From contig CM062814.1 of the NCBI GenBank assembly GCA_031772625.1, positions 819,462,757 to 819,526,756 of the forward strand: a stretch of DNA of 64,000 nt, read 5' to 3'. This document shows positions 10,356-23,377 of the stretch, piece after piece. Under the pieces are notes generated by a model. The model was given only the letters and a program-made list of their open reading frames with translations, was not told the DNA's origin and searched no databases. The position numbers and the translations under genes are program-made. Within the stretch, counting starts at the first letter, position 1. Each line of letters opens with the position of its first letter. Source of the DNA: Pinus tabuliformis. Its lineage: Eukaryota; Streptophyta; Pinopsida; Pinales; Pinaceae.

Positions 10356-10929
10356 CCTCCCTTCTTCCCAAGCACAAGCTAGTGTTAATGTTGGTGTGCT
10401 AGTGCTATTTTGGTTTGGAGTAGACAACAAGCTATTACTAGTTGTAGCTATCTAGTTGTGTGAGGGAGAAGTGTGATTTGGTTTGGAGTGAAGCCTAAAT
10501 GGAAGAGCCTTAAAACTATTGTGGATTGAGGCCATCATGGGATGCTAGCAGAAGTGTGTGGGAACCTAGTCTTGTCAGAGGAGGACTGCAACGTCAAGAC
10601 AATGGTTGTAATCTCTCTTTGATATTAATATATGCAACTATCAATTGATTTCCTACATGATTTTTCATCTTACATATTCATGGCTTAATGTTTCTTGACT
10701 TGTTAAGTAGGTTGAATTACAATTTGTCTATTATCACAATTGTTGTTTGATGTTGTTTACTTGTTTTAGGTGCTTGAAGAAGGAATCGAGAGAGATCCGG
10801 AGCGAGCAAGAAAGGACATCATCAAACGGGATAAGAGGACTAAGAGGTAGGCCCTCTTAATTGGTTCTAACATAATGAAATCTTCCATAGAATGTATTTG
10901 TTGTGGCTAGATCCATTATCAGGCTAGAG

Positions 10930-11540
10930 GAATTTGTTTGTGTCCGCACTTATAAGTTTACTTCACCACACTAAAAGCTTCATTGGGTGCATTCAATACA
11001 TCCTCCAATAGGTCCATGACATATTGGACAAAGCCAATTCTAAGTACAGGTAGTGTCCTGATCAGCTTCGGGTGCCACACAAGTTTTAAGTGGGCCACAA
11101 AGTTTGATTACGTTTGTAGAAGGAGCGCCTCACTAGGCCCCACCGCAAGCTTCACCCGCTCCGATATGGGACATATACCATCACCAAGGTTGTAGGGGAC
11201 AATGCATTCAAGCTCAACATTCCACGTTTCTTGTTTTGCACCTACAATTCAATGTGGACCGAATGCGACGATACTTTCCCCCATTGTTAGACACATGCGA
11301 CGTTGTTGAGAAGCTGACACCAATAGATCTCAACCCAATTTACATCAAATAGGCCACAACTGACAGGATCATGGACAGACAGATCTATAACACTCACTAG
11401 CAGAGGATCCATCTATATCGAGTTGTCAAAGTAGGCCAACTCCTTCACCAAGGAAAGTGGTTCACTAGGGACAAGGTTAAACAAAAATTTCCTCACCTCA
11501 TGGAGGCTCTGCACACAATGGGGACCATTACTTCCTAAGG
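10930..11540 (+). pseudogene. Integrase C-terminal fragment of another gypsy element (I)
   Basis: One frame, with many stops, reads the end of a gypsy integrase: a KERLTRPHRKLHPLRYG stretch (about 11123), TITKVVGDNAFKLNIP, then a hydrophilic tail with KVGQLLHQGKWFTRD (about 11430) and FPHLMEAL. The first part is the beta-rich DNA-binding C-terminal domain; the tail probably follows it in that family. The fragment begins right after LTR A, so A may have inserted into this element, but the other half is not in the window. Non-functional. Confidence 0.7.
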
Positions 11541-12843
11541 GAGTAAGACTGATTCAGGTGGATATTTGTGTCCACCCACCTATTCCACCTAGACCTCTAG
11601 TTGGATTCATCAGTTTCCTTGATTATAGCAGCATTTACTATTTCTAGCAATTTTTTGGGTCCTGAACTTCCAGATCTAGTTTGACCCCCTAAACAACATT
11701 TTTTTGAGGTCTGCAACAAACCCATAACCCTAGGCATGGTATTGTTAAAAATCATGTATTCCTTAGAGAGATATTTCTAGCGAGGTATCGTATGCATTAA
11801 ACGGATATCATATGACCAAGTTACGACCCCGGGAAGTTGGTTACCCAACTAACCCCAATGGGGCCCACAAACTCTTGGTGTTCCATCTCTTAGGGTTAGG
11901 GTTTTGGTTGTTTAGGGTTTCCCTTTGCTTTTCAATAATAAAAAGGCCCTTGAGCCTCATTGTAACACAATTCAAGGTATGTAGTTGCCACATCTCTTCT
12001 CAGAGGTAAGCTACTATCGCCTGAGCTAGTTTATTTCCATTCTTCTTGGAAGCATCTTTCAGTTCTTTGATATTAATGAAATGAAGATTTATTTGTAATG
12101 AATCTCTATGTGTATGTCTATATATATATTTTGTTTCTTTTCTGCATAAGTCCATATCAAACTATTTATGGAGAAATTTATCATCATAAAATAATTTAAG
12201 TGTTATTAAAATTGTGTGAACTATTTCCGGGTTTTAGTGACACATCCTTTATCATTTTAAATCTCTAAATAGAGAATGTCCTGCATTAATATTATCAGTT
12301 GTTAGAACTACTTCAAAAACTTGATAATTATCATACAACGCATGCTAAATCCCCATTATTGTTGAATCCTTGCACTTGGTATTTGGGAGCTACCTCCTAG
12401 GTATCGAGTTAGAGTAGTTTTCTTTATTTTTCTTCACTGCATTTAGATTTAGATTTGGAGTTAGATTAATATATTACATTTTTAGAAGTCTCCTTACGCA
12501 AGAGAAACCTCATTAATGGCTTGGTTGATCCCTTATGTCAACTTAAGGATTTCTTTCTTATAAGCTAGTTGCAGGAAGGTAAATCCGATATCTCTCTTAT
12601 TATTGATAAGTAATTAGGAATACATCAAGTTAGCAGTGAGAGTGAGGGGTAACTGAACCCATTTGAATGAGTTATAATCACCATCCCAAATGGATAAGGG
12701 CTTAGTTGGGGTCCTGACTAAATGATCTCCCAATTGTTGATTTTGGTTATTTTTTTCCATCAGCAATTTTGGCCTTGGAAGGAGGGCCAACGACAAGTTG
12801 TCCTTGTCAAGTTTTTATGTTTTAAAGTTTTTAGTTATTTGCA
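11541..12843 (+). other. Non-coding interval, possibly LTR remains
   Basis: No protein signal. The part around 11810-12120 (ggggcccac, tcaataataaaaaggccc, later aatgaaatgaag) has the feel of an LTR promoter and poly(A) region of element I, but no second copy is present to confirm this. From about 12600 the sequence leads into the gag of element F. Confidence 0.3.
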
Positions 12844-14358
12844 ATGGATCCTTCTAAACTTCCCATTTGGAGTTGCATTTCTGGACACGCATCTGCCACC
12901 CCTCCAATGAAAATTTTAAGATACTTGTTGAAGGTAAATCTTGACAGTAAGAACAAAGTTTATGCATTTAATTGTGTTTTTCAATTTATTGAAAAAAAAT
13001 CAAATTATGTTTTTTCTGATATTGATGAAGGTGTTTCATGCAACATATTTACTCTAACTTTCATAAGAAAAGCCAAAAGATGGTGTTAATCATTACCAGT
13101 TTCTTGTATTAACAATTGGGATGAATTTATTACCAAATTCCCTCATGCATCCGAGGAGTATGACTATGAACAGGTATCTCATGAACTTGAACATTTATGA
13201 AGGTTTGAAAATGATTCTATAACAAATTTCACAATTAGATTCAAGTTAATTTGTCTAAAATTTAAATTTAAAGATAGACCTTCAAATATCGAGTTAGTGG
13301 AATGGTTTCAACATCTACTTTCCCTTCTTTGTATTCCAAATATTAACAATGAACCTGAAGAGATTATTTATCTTAGAACATTTTTCATAGTTGAAGAGCC
13401 ACTTGTTATTGATAGCATGGTTGAGCATATTCAAGAAGAAATTGCAAAAATTACTAATGAGATATCTCAAGAAAGCATAAGCACATCCAACAAAAATATT
13501 TTTGATCCAGAGAGTGTTGCTATCGATAAATCAACTACTCAAAATCAAAATAAAATTATTGTTGATAACAAAGAGGTAAATTAGTAAGCAACAAAATTAG
13601 CAGGCAATAAGCAGCAAGCACCAATGGAAATTCAAAATTTCAATAATGAGTTCTATACAGAAAATAATTTTGATTTTTCTCATGCTGAAATTAATGTTCA
13701 GCCACAAAGTTTGGGGCATCCAAGCATTAATTTTCAGGAAAGTGTGGTTAGTCAAGTACATAATGATGAATATGACATCTATATAAACGAAATAAAGAAG
13801 AATTTACAAGTAGAAAAATTTTGAGATCCATGTATTCTAATAGACATTTCTCTCTTTATCTCAATCTTTTTTCTGATTTTAATTCATTTTATAATCATTC
13901 AATGATTCCTCTTTGCACAAATACTATTTTAGAAAATAGAGGAGTTGCTATAAATTTAATGAATAATTGATTTCCAATTAGTTTTGATCAAGATAAAGAG
14001 TCATTTAATGATCACTTTTTCAACAGTGTTGAGAATTCCCAATGTACTCCATTTAATTACTCTTCTTGTTCTTATGAAAAGAAAGAGAGTGCTACTAAAA
14101 ATTGTCAAGTCATTTATGATAATGATTTTGAATTTGAAACTATTGAGTTATCTCAACTCATCATTGAATTCTCATCGTCTCAATATTCAAACTCAATCTA
14201 TTTCTCAATATGATAGATCTTATTTTAATCATATTGTTACAACAAATTCTCATCTTAAATCCCCAAAATGTCATAGTGACTACAATTTTCAAGAAGAGAA
14301 TCCCCTTCAAATTTTTTACTCTGACATTCTTCAAGTTCCCATTCTTGGTCATGCATGA
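12844..14358 (+). pseudogene. Gag-like protein of gag-only element F, 5' part
   Basis: A frame starting MDPSKLPIW runs through a retrotransposon-gag-like core: FTLTFIRKAKRWC, then WDEFITKFPHASEEYDYEQV, then NFTIRFKLICLKFKFKDRPSN. This matches in pattern the gag of element G (AKVKSWFKALPDASISDFQQF). An acidic Asn-rich tail follows. Stops at 13087, 13198, 13582 and 13585 and one frame change near 13826 break it. No protease, RT or integrase follows; after element E the frame resumes at 31271 and ends at 31693. It belongs to a non-autonomous class whose particles or RNA would need enzymes from another element. Confidence 0.6.
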
Positions 14359-14561
14359 ACCCCTTTCTCATTCACAAGTAGATGTCAGTAAATGATGGTG
14401 TAAATGATGATGTAATTTTGTTTTACATTTTTTATTTATTATGGCTTGTTTCAAATTTCCATTTTTCTTTTATTTTCAATTTTTGGATATCTTATGCTAG
14501 CAATTTTAGCAGTCAATCATTGAGTACTCACCAAGTGCATTAGTAGAAACACATCATAATG

Positions 14562-14566
14562 AATTT
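14562..14566. repeat. Target site duplication AATTT, left copy, of element E
   Basis: AATTT directly precedes TGTAACC at 14567 and is repeated exactly at 31266-31270 after the right LTR. Confidence 0.9.
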
Positions 14567-16558
14567 TGTAACCACCCCTCCTATGTCTACTGAGTTTTAC
14601 TAGCCTGCTAGGGCAAACATGACAGGAAGAGCTACTATGACATGACCTGACCTCCTACGTTCCGTTAAGGAAGTGGGGTCGACCATGGAAGAAAAACTGA
14701 AAACTCATAACATTCTATAGGTCCACAGGTCACTCAAAGGCTGAGTAACCACCCCAGGCAGCCAAAACCTGAGTTGGACACCCTTTTCTCCAACATAGGT
14801 CCCCAGTCATTCCCAAAACAAGACCTCCATCCAGTTGGAAGCCTCCAACCATATGCATAATCCTACATCCATGTAGTCGCAACCTAAATCTAGTTCAGAG
14901 CATGTATTCCCAGATCTGAGTCTAAATTCTAGGTCAGCCTCCAGACCACTGCTCAAAATGTAGTGAGACTTTCCAAAATCAATAATGACATGACAACAAT
15001 GCTAGACATACAAATTTGAAGGAAGAACTTGACCTAGATGGCCTAGAACAAGACATTCATTTCGTCAAACATGTTGAGTACATGTAATCTACAGGTCATG
15101 AATGCATATTTAAACATAGATGTATGATACTCACCTGAGAATCGTTAAGAAGGTCTAATTCCCTCTCATAATAGCTACCATAACATATATTATTTCATTC
15201 ATTCATTAGCAAATCAAAACACATCAAGAGCCATAGCCAATATACATCATATAACCAGCAAATGAATAACATATCCGCCATGATATAACAGCCACCAAAG
15301 CCACATAATAACAAGTACAATTACTCATGAAAATACTAGAGGAAAAGAGCTTTTATTAACATATGCAAAATCCAACCAAGACAGGGACTTCCATGTACCA
15401 CCCAACCATAGATTGGGTTGAACCAAATCTCTCTTTCAAACAATCACCCTTGCGCCATATTCCAAGTGTGAATATGGGATCTCACTAAATAAACCAAACA
15501 AAACCAAACCAAGGATTCCATAGGCCCAACCACCTCAACCCTCAACCAATGATTCCACCTCACGGTTAAACATCATTAACTCCAACCAGATCGGTCTCTA
15601 CCCAAGTTGTCTAGGGCTCCAGATCATTTGTCCCAAACATGGCTCTAGGAACTAATAACTTATCCCACATCCTTCCAAGGCTCCAGAGCATTAGTCCAAC
15701 CCGGATCTACGGACTAATAACTCAACCCACCAAGGGCTCTAGAGCATTTTTCCAACCCGGGCTCCAATACTAGTAACTCAACCCAAGTTGTTCTCGGGAT
15801 TCCAGAGCATTTGTTCCAACCAACGACTCTAGGAACTAGTAACTCAACCCACATCCATAAGGAACCTAAGCACCAATTAGAAACAATAAGTGGAAAAACT
15901 CATAACACCTTGGTTATCCTAGAAATGGAAAGGCTAGCAAAAACCACTGTCAATTCAGGCAATCCTCCGTACCAATGACAGATCATAACCAAATAACCAC
16001 ATGCATATACCATGCATGCTAAAACTAGCAAGGAAATCATACATACAACTCAATACCTTCAAGGAAATCTTGTTACAGTTGTTGATTATGTTGTCCCCTT
16101 GAGCTTTCCCACTTTCCTTTGCCTTCTTTCTTCAAATCTAATGAAACTAGAGTACTCCAACAATGCTCCAAAATTTCTCTAAGTGTGCAAGAATATGAGA
16201 GAGAGAGAGAATAGAATGAGAGTGCCAAAGAATGAACTAACAAATGTTTTGAATTGAACCTCAAAAACCTTTTTATCATTGAGGCCACTAATTTGTTCAT
16301 TTTTCCTTAATTTTCCTTCAATTTCCTCCTCATGCAATTATGTGACCTTTCATCTCACTTTTCTTCTATTTTCCTTTATCTTCATAAATAAATGTCAATT
16401 ATTGTCACTGTGTCTTTTCCAATTTCCAAATATATTTATTAATCACCAGTGATCCCCATCACTATGTTTTTCCCATCATTCATCTTGGAATACATGTCCC
16501 ATGACCTTGGTAATTCTATTTATTTATTGACATAGGAAATCAACTAGGGGCTATTACA
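14567..16558 (-). repeat. 3' LTR of element E
   Basis: On the + strand it runs from TGTAACCACC to GGGGCTATTACA, 1992 bp. The copy at 29259-31265 is colinear. It contains a run of near-tandem phrases such as ggctctaggaactaataactcaacc (about 15640-15850), repeated four to five times with period near 65-70 bp, also present in the other LTR (30300-30540). 28-29 bp of pyrimidine-rich sequence follows, the polypurine tract on the coding strand. Confidence 0.9.
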
Positions 16559-16577
16559 AATCCCTCCCCCTTGGAGG
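16559..16577 (-). promoter_or_regulatory. Polypurine tract of element E
   Basis: On the - strand the sequence CCAAGGGGGAGGGATT abuts the LTR start TGTAATAG, as expected for the plus-strand primer. Confidence 0.8.
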
Positions 16578-16839
16578 AACATCATCCTCAGTGTTCAATG
16601 ACACTTGTGAACTAGAAAAACACATGTTCCCTGTGGAGATTTATAACACAGCTCGATACAAGATTTACATCATATCATATTTTTGAGACATAACCAACAT
16701 ATCATGAGCACCATACTTCTCATTGGAGCTTTATAACACAGCTCAATGCAGTATTTACATACATATGCATATATAAACATAATCAAAACACAACATCAAA
16801 ACATATATCAAAGCACATATGCTCAACTAGTGAACAGAG

Positions 16840-18240
16840 AAGGATACATAGCACATATTTGATCATCCATCTCCCGTGTAGCTTCATCAGGCCCAAAGTA
16901 CTTCCACTACACTTTAACTTACTTGATTTCTTGATTCTGGAACATGAGCATCTTTCGCTACAAAATGCGCTGAGGTTTTAACTGGAATTATCCTTCTGGT
17001 TCCACCTGCAATATAGACTAGTAAATCACATGATCAACATATTTCACATACTTATTAACCAATTACACATGTAAAACATCATGGACTTTCACTGTTGGGG
17101 GCAGTGCAAGTTGGTAGGCTACTAGTCCAATCCTCTCAAGAATCTTGAAAGGCCCGCAATATTGAGGTGCCATCTTGGTACATGATCCAATCCTCAAGGA
17201 ACTCCTCTTGGGATTTATGTACAAGTACACATGTTACCCAACCTGAAACTCCTTGAATACCATGTGTTGATCTGCATAACTCTTATGCCTGTCTTCTGAT
17301 ACCTTCAAATTCTGCTTGATAACCTACATTTCCTATTCCATCTCTGCCAACATATCTGATCCATTAAATACCTTGTTCAGTGGATCACTCCAATTGATAG
17401 GAGTATTAAAACTTCAGCCATAGAGTTCCTCAAATGGACTCATCTTCAATGATTTTTTATACCCATTGTTATATGAAAACTCCACCAGTGGAAGATACTC
17501 TTACCACTTTCGTGGTTGATGCATGACATACATTCTCATCATGTCCTCTAGAATCTAGTTGACTCTCTCTGTCTATCCATCTGTCTACAGATGATAAGTT
17601 GTACTAAAATCCAACTTTGTACCCAAACCTGCAAACAACTCTTTCCAAAATATGTAAGTGAACTTGGCATCTTTGTTTGACACAATCTTCCAGCTAGGAA
17701 TACCATGTAACCTCAGTGTCTCCCTAACGAAGACCTAAGTTTCCTCACTAGCTAAATTTATAGACTTCACTGAAATGAAGTGAGCTACCTTAGTCAGCCT
17801 GTCAACCACAACCATAATAGAATCATGTTGTCTAGATGTCCTTGTAAAACCTATAATGAAGTCCATGGAAATAACCTTCCATTTCCACTCTGGAATCATA
17901 ATAGCTTGCAATAAACCATCTAGATGTTTAGACTCTGCTTTTACTTGTTCACAATCCAAACATCTCGCAAAACACTTTGCCACCTCTTTCTTAAAATTCG
18001 TCCAATGGTAGAACTTCTTAAACGATGTCAATGCCTTTTGATATCCCAGGTGACCTGAATATGACTTGACATGAAATTCCCTCAAGATAATCTTCTTGAG
18101 CTCACTATTGTTCGGCACATAGATCATGTCCCTAAATCTGACCAAACCATCTATTGTGAGATGATAATCCACATCTTGTTCATTTGTACACTGCTTTTGT
18201 AACATGTGCTTAAGTTGTTGGTACCTATCATCATGTTGTC
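16840..18240 (-). pseudogene. int: Integrase with C-terminal chromodomain (element E)
   Basis: The N-terminal part (18205-17735) is a readable ORF: zinc-binding region HVKSYSGHLGYQKAL through CFARCLDC, then the catalytic core start PEWKWKVISMDFI with the first Asp, and VVVDRLTKVAHF. Beyond 17735 the core continues with stops (the second Asp region reads SNKDAKF). Near 16850-17000 the frame shows a chromodomain: RILxRKMLMFQNQEIK, then VKV, then WKYFGPDEATREMDD. Chromodomains direct chromovirus integration toward heterochromatin marks. The presence of the domain classifies E as a chromovirus. Multiple stops; dead. Confidence 0.8.
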
Positions 18241-19895
18241 CTACTTGTAAGATCTGATCTTGTCAATTTTTTCCATTTGAACTCATAGCTATTGTGTGAT
18301 TTAAATGTAATCTTTTGCTAAGAGCATATTCAACCATGTTCTCTTTTCCCTTAATGTACCTGGTCTCAAAATCAAACTCAGTGATCGTAGCCAACCACCT
18401 AGCTTGTCTAGCATTCAAATTAGGTTGGTCAAATAAGTATCTCAATCCACTGTGATCAATAATAATAATAAAAACCTCCTACCAAGAAGATAGTGCCTCC
18501 ACATCTTCAACGCATAAATGATAGCTTCCAACTCAAGGTTGTGTGTCACATAGTTTTTCTCATGCTCATTTAGTTTCCTTGACTCATAGCACACTACTTT
18601 TCCACCTTGCGTCAAGACTCCACCAATTCCTCCCTTGCAAGCATTTGTACATACCACAAACTCTTTGTCTAGATCTACAATCTTCAATACTGAAGCATTT
18701 GTAAGAAAATGCTTCAACTACTGAAAACTTGCATATTCCTCTGTCCATTCAAATTTCTTTCCTTTCCTCTACAATGATGTAATAGGATAGGCAATCCACA
18801 ATAAGTTCATGATGAACTGCCTACAGCAAACTGATAGTCCCATGAATGATCTGACCTCATCCACATTCCTAGGAGTTTCCCATTCCATGATATCTCTAAT
18901 ATTTTCTAGATCCACTGTTATACCTTCCTTGGAAACCACATGCCCTAAGTAACTAACCCCTATCTGAAAAAAAACTGCACTTACTAAGTTTGGTATACAA
19001 CTGATGTTCTCTTGGAAAGCTAAATACTATTGCTAGATGTTTTGCATGCTCTTTCTCATTCTTAGAATATATCAATATGTCATCAATAAATACTATCACA
19101 AACTTGTCCAGATAAGGACGCAAAACACTATTCATCAAACACATGAAAGTAGATGGAGTATTAGTCAAACCAAAATGAACTACAACAAACCCATAATTCG
19201 CGTACATGGTCTAGAAAGAAGCCTTGTATATGTCCTTTTCTTTGTTGTGTACCTAATGATATCCTGATCTCAAATCTATCTTCAAGAACATTGTTTCTCC
19301 CTTCAAATGATCAAACAAGTCATCAATTCATGGCAAAAGGTAATTGTTCTTAATTGTCACCTTTTTCAACTTCATGTAATCAATACACAACCTGAGAGTA
19401 TCATCCTTCTTCACAAACAATACTAGTTCACCCCAAGGCAAAAAACTTGGCCTAATGTATCCCTTGCCAAGAATTTCCTTCAACTACAACTTCAGTTCCA
19501 GTAACCCTAGAGTGCTCATCCTGTATGGTCCCTTTGATGTTGGTGTTTCTCCCAGCATCAACTCAATAGAAAAATCCACTTCCCTATGAGGTGGTAACTC
19601 TAAAATCTCTGCTGGAAACACATCTTGAAACTACTATAAAACCAAATACTTCTTCAAGACCTCAACATCCTCGACATCCTTACTTTTATCACTAGAAATA
19701 TGAATTTCAAACAATACACATCCTTTCCTACTACTACACTTTGCCTACATAGCTATAACCATCCTCACCAATGTAGACTTCTTCTTACCCTGTAAGGTTC
19801 TCTTCTCTCCATCATCATCCAAGCACTCAATAGCGTTATCATAACAATCCACCTTAGTCATGTGAATGTACAACCAATATGTACCCAATAGCATA
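18241..19895 (-). pseudogene. pol: Reverse transcriptase and RNase H (element E)
   Basis: RT motifs include [18 protein letters not shown] and the catalytic box as FIDDILIYS (about 19075), within the 19207-18953 ORF. RNase H spans 18717-18263, with KEFVVCTNACKGGIGGVL at its start, LNEHEKNYVTHNLELEA in the middle, and RWLATITEFDFETRYIKGKEN at its end. The first catalytic RNase H Asp (usually TDAS) reads TNAC, a likely inactivating change. Stops divide it into at least three pieces. Order RT then RNase H then integrase is normal for gypsy. Confidence 0.85.
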
Positions 19896-21174
19896 CTATA
19901 TGATCACAATGGAAGCACATTTAGATGCGTTGATGTAGACATATTGTTCAACTCAAATGCACAAGCCCTTTCCCAATGATGAACTGTTTTCTTAATACCT
20001 GTAGCCAATTGCACTAACCAAGGCTCTACATGCACTTTTTTATTCAAACCACACTTATCCGCTAGGTTAGGACTGTTATAACTATAGTTAGACCCAGCAT
20101 CAATCAAAATAGAAACAACTTGATCACAAAACTTACCTTCCATCTCGATAATAGATGCTTGATAGTCAGCATGCATATTATCCAATGTTGCGTAAAGATG
20201 AGGAATACTTTTTCCAACATCCCCAACTATCTGTGCCTCCCGAGCACTGTAGATTTTTGATCTTCCACCCCGATTTTGTGGAAAATATCTCTTGTGATGA
20301 TCCTTGCCACAAGTCCAACACTGTAAAGGCTTCCTGCCATCACCCTTGTTATTCTCCTTAGACTAAAATCCCTGTCCTTTATCAGATGCATTGAACTTCT
20401 TGTTTGGTGTTGCATTATCCTTTTCATTTGTATCTTGTCATTTTCCTCTCTTCTTAACCCACTTTCCTTTATTCTTCTTCTTACCTTTCCAATCATGCTT
20501 AGACTCATTCTTACACTTCGATTTCTCATAACAGTGCTTCAACTTTCTGATGGCTTCCTCCAGTGATCTAGGCTCATCAAACTCAATCTTGTCTTTGAAT
20601 GATACTAGAAATCCACTAATGAATCTCTAAATCTTTGCTTTATCCTCCTTAAGATAAGGCACATACCTCAAGAACTCCAAAAATATGCTAGCATACTCCT
20701 CATTAATCATAGATCTCATCTTCAACTCATAGAACTATTTTTCCCTATCATCATAGTATCTCTCAAATAGATACTTCTTCCCTAAAATTATCTCGAACTC
20801 ACTCCATGACAACTCCTCTTCCTGAATGCCTCTGACATTCTTTCCATTTTCACACCAAATGTATGCTTTCCCTTTAATATTGAAAGTAGATTTCCTAGCC
20901 TTCATATTCTCTAAGTAGTCATGCAATCGGAAAAACTTATTCATCCCAAGAAACCAAGCTTCTACTCCTGGGACTTCTTCATTTCTCCATCAAATGTAAG
21001 ATTATTTTCTTTCTTTAGTTCCTCTGGAAAGTATTTCTTCTCACTCCTATTATATGAATGGTGACGTATGAACTAGAACTAGAATGAAATCTAAAGTAAT
21101 TACCCCTCCTGTCAGGTGTGTCCAAGAACCTACCATCTCTAAATGTATCACCCTTGTCCAACATGTATCCTGAT
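19896..21174 (-). pseudogene. gag-pro: Gag C-terminal part, zinc knuckle and protease (element E)
   Basis: From right to left: a retrotransposon-gag core (YIWCENGKNV, ELSWSEFEIILGKKYLFERYYDDR, about 20740-20880), a Lys-rich linker, a zinc knuckle CWTCGKDHHKRYF (about 20320-20282) whose last Cys is replaced by Phe, and the protease with active site ILIDAGSNYSYNSP (about 20117-20070). DAG replaces the more usual D-S/T-G. Several stops and frame breaks are present. Element G has inserted at 21175, separating this from the gag N-terminus at 28509-28803. Confidence 0.8.
21170..21174. repeat. Target site duplication of element G, left copy (CTGAT)
   Basis: CTGAT precedes the left LTR of G; CTGAC (28504-28508) follows the right LTR. 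One mismatch, consistent with later mutation. Confidence 0.75.
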
Positions 21175-23357
21175 TGTTAGTGTCAGTCTTTCCAGCCTTC
21201 CTCCAGTGATCAAATGTGCTCTTACAAAGTGGTCTCAGAAGTGTCAAGGTCAAATTTTGTCATTTCAGTGAGTCTTCAAGCAAAATTTGGTCACTAGGCA
21301 TTAGGTCTAGGATTTGCCCAAATGTCAGTCCATGTCATCATTCAGCTGAGCCTATCATCATTCAGAGGGTTTTCATTATCATTTCAGTGTCAAATGAGTC
21401 ATTTTACACCTTATTCATGCTTCAGTTGTGCCTAAGTAAGGTCATTTCCCTCTCCTAGGGTTTTGAAGGCAATTTCTCTTGGACGGTCAAATCATCGGCA
21501 AAACTTGTTTCCAGATGTTCATACACCTTCCCCTATCCTTCATGTACCTTATCAAATGCTTCCCATCCCTTAGATCCGCCAAATTCCTCATTTTTGCACA
21601 AACCCTAGTTTCTAGCTACAACCTGGCAATTTTCTAGGTTGGGCCTGTGTTTTGCCCTTTTGGACCCCTTCCCCTCACTCAATCTCTGAGATTCCACTTT
21701 CCCCTACTTCCTAACATCCCTCCCTACTCCCCAAAATTTCCCCAAGAATTTAGAAGCCCCTTATCCCCTTCATTTCGCTTCATTTCGACAAAATTCCTTG
21801 TTTCACACATCGGGACAAGTTTCACTCAAATGATGTTTCAGAGCAATCAAAGATGAATTTTGGAAAACTGAGAGATATTTTTGTCCAGAACATGCCAAAG
21901 AAGAAAAACCTCCTTCACTTTTTTCACAGGTGTCATGGTTTGAGAGAAATGTCAATAATATCGTTGCCTCAGGAGAATCACAGACACCTCTGAAGTGACC
22001 TTGGGAAAATCAAGTTTTCTCTTAGCTTGGTTGGCCAAATGATTTTCTTGATGGGTAAAATGATAACTAGACACAAATATCTTTCCAATGAGCTATCATG
22101 AGATCAATTTGGGGTTTAGGAAGGCATTCAAAAGTTGACTGCAACAGCACTCTTCCTTGAGGCAGCCTCATTTGGAACTTTTTGACCAGTCGTGGGAGAT
22201 TTGATTTTTGACAGGTCAAATCAACTCCAAATTGAAATATTCTAGTTGGGTTGGAAAGTAGACTCAAATACCTTTCCAACGAGCTATCCTGTACCTCATT
22301 CTGACACCGGGAAGGCCTCCAAACAGAGCTCCAAAGTGCGCGACCCGTTGAGGAAACTTTGCCAGATTTGACCAGTTCAGCCCAGAAAACGCAGTTTGGC
22401 TCCAGTTTGACTTTTTGAGGTGGATGGTGGTCCTCTTGGATGTAATTGTGACACTTTTTGGATATTTTTACTCTTGTTTAACTCTTCTAGAAGATTCTTG
22501 CATGTAAAGGGTAAAAATTGAATGTATGAACTGGTTTCCAAGTTTATAAAGGCAAGTTGTTTTGACTGCCTATTTTGTTGTGCTTAGTTTAGAAGTGGTT
22601 CAAACAGCTCCTAGGATAGTGAGCTCGACCCCTAGAGGCAAGGGAAGAGGTTGGCTTGCCTATATTATGTATTTTCTTAATCATTTTCAGGGTTGGAAGG
22701 TTGGACTCTTGAGGGAGAAGTTATCACTGTATTATTTCACTTGTATCTCTGCAATTTTTGGCTAAGGAAGACCAGGGTTTTGCAGTCATCTTTGGGATTC
22801 TTGTGGACTCATGTGTTGATGGTGTGTTTCTCAATGTTCTTGTAAGCTTTGTTATGTGATTCATTTCCTTTCTTTACTGCTGCACATTAAACAAATGAAG
22901 TGTTAAAGTATGAATTCATGCTAGCCATGCTCTGCTTTTAAATTTGTTTAATTTCAATGTTTTCTTCTGTCTAAAGAGAATTCAAAGTGATTGTTTGCTC
23001 TCTTTAGCTCCTCATCTTTTATTCCTGACCATCCACTTCAGTCAAAGACATCAGCACTGTCTCCTACCTCACCCCAAGGAACCCCCTGCAGAAACTGTGT
23101 CCAATCCCCGCACCCAAAATTGCCCTCTCCTCAATTTGCCACCAAAAACCCAAAAAACCCCAAATCAACCTTTTTAATCAGTTTACTAGCATAATATCAG
23201 TGTTACCTTATTGGTCATCTCATCCCATTGAAGATCTGCCGAGATTGACCGGAGAGAGCCTTCTCCTGCCCCGTAAGGCTAGCTACGAGGCTGAATGGTT
23301 TGATGTAGCTTTGAGGTTTGCCTTTCTCAGCCTGAGGTGAAATTTCAAGTGCTAACA
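21175..23357 (+). repeat. 5' LTR of element G
   Basis: TGTTAGTGTC to GTGCTAACA, nearly identical to 26320-28503. The many small ORFs in it are not conserved features of a protein. It contains a heat-shock-like motif at 22485-22497. Confidence 0.92.
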
Positions 23358-23359
23358 TA

Positions 23360-23377
23360 CTGGCGACCATACTGGGG
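23360..23377 (+). promoter_or_regulatory. Candidate primer binding site of element G
   Basis: TGGCGACCATACTGGGGA starts two bases after the LTR. It matches the tRNA-Arg-type site of element C at most but not all positions, so the exact primer tRNA is uncertain. Confidence 0.55.

Larger units (their letters stand above)
1..10872 (+). mobile_element. Element A: degenerate Ty3/gypsy LTR retrotransposon, 5' end outside the window
   Basis: Domain order on the + strand is gag, zinc knuckle, protease, RT, RNase H, integrase, then a second RNase H. This is followed by an antisense ORF, a hairpin-rich 3' domain, a polypurine tract (9854-9867) and an LTR (9868-10872). The 5' LTR and primer site lie left of base 1. 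The extra RNase H and an antisense accessory ORF recall the Tat/Ogre/Grande group of plant gypsy elements, but here the extra RNase H follows integrase. The frame from base 72 to 5747 is continuous but holds 15 in-frame stops, so the copy is dead. Element C (56800 onward) is a relative: its protease, 3' domain, polypurine tract and LTR ends match those of A. Confidence 0.9.
9868..10872 (+). repeat. 3' LTR of element A
   Basis: It starts TGTTACATAG right after the polypurine tract and ends GGTTCTAACA, giving TGTTA...TAACA termini like those of element C. At 1005 bp it is close to C's 1041 bp. It contains a TATA box (10348-10355), a heat-shock-element-like palindrome (10182-10207) and a downstream AT-rich region around 10621-10650 suitable for 3' end formation. 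No second copy is in the window, so the limits rest on the polypurine tract and the terminal repeats. The target duplication (taatg would be the right copy) cannot be checked. Confidence 0.75.

Noticed and set aside
10153..10872. Alternative LTR start at tgttatgg for element A
   Set aside because: The start at 9868 is directly preceded by a polypurine tract identical in place and nearly in sequence to that of C; 10153 has none and no matching target duplication.
11888..11925. ttagggttagggtttt and tttagggtttcc, resembling plant telomere repeat TTTAGGG
   Set aside because: Only three or four imperfect units inside a likely LTR; too short for an interstitial telomere tract.
21647..23194. Small ORFs repeated in both copies of a 2.2-kb direct repeat
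   Set aside because: They lie in the LTRs of G and are copied simply because the LTRs are; composition is not protein-like.
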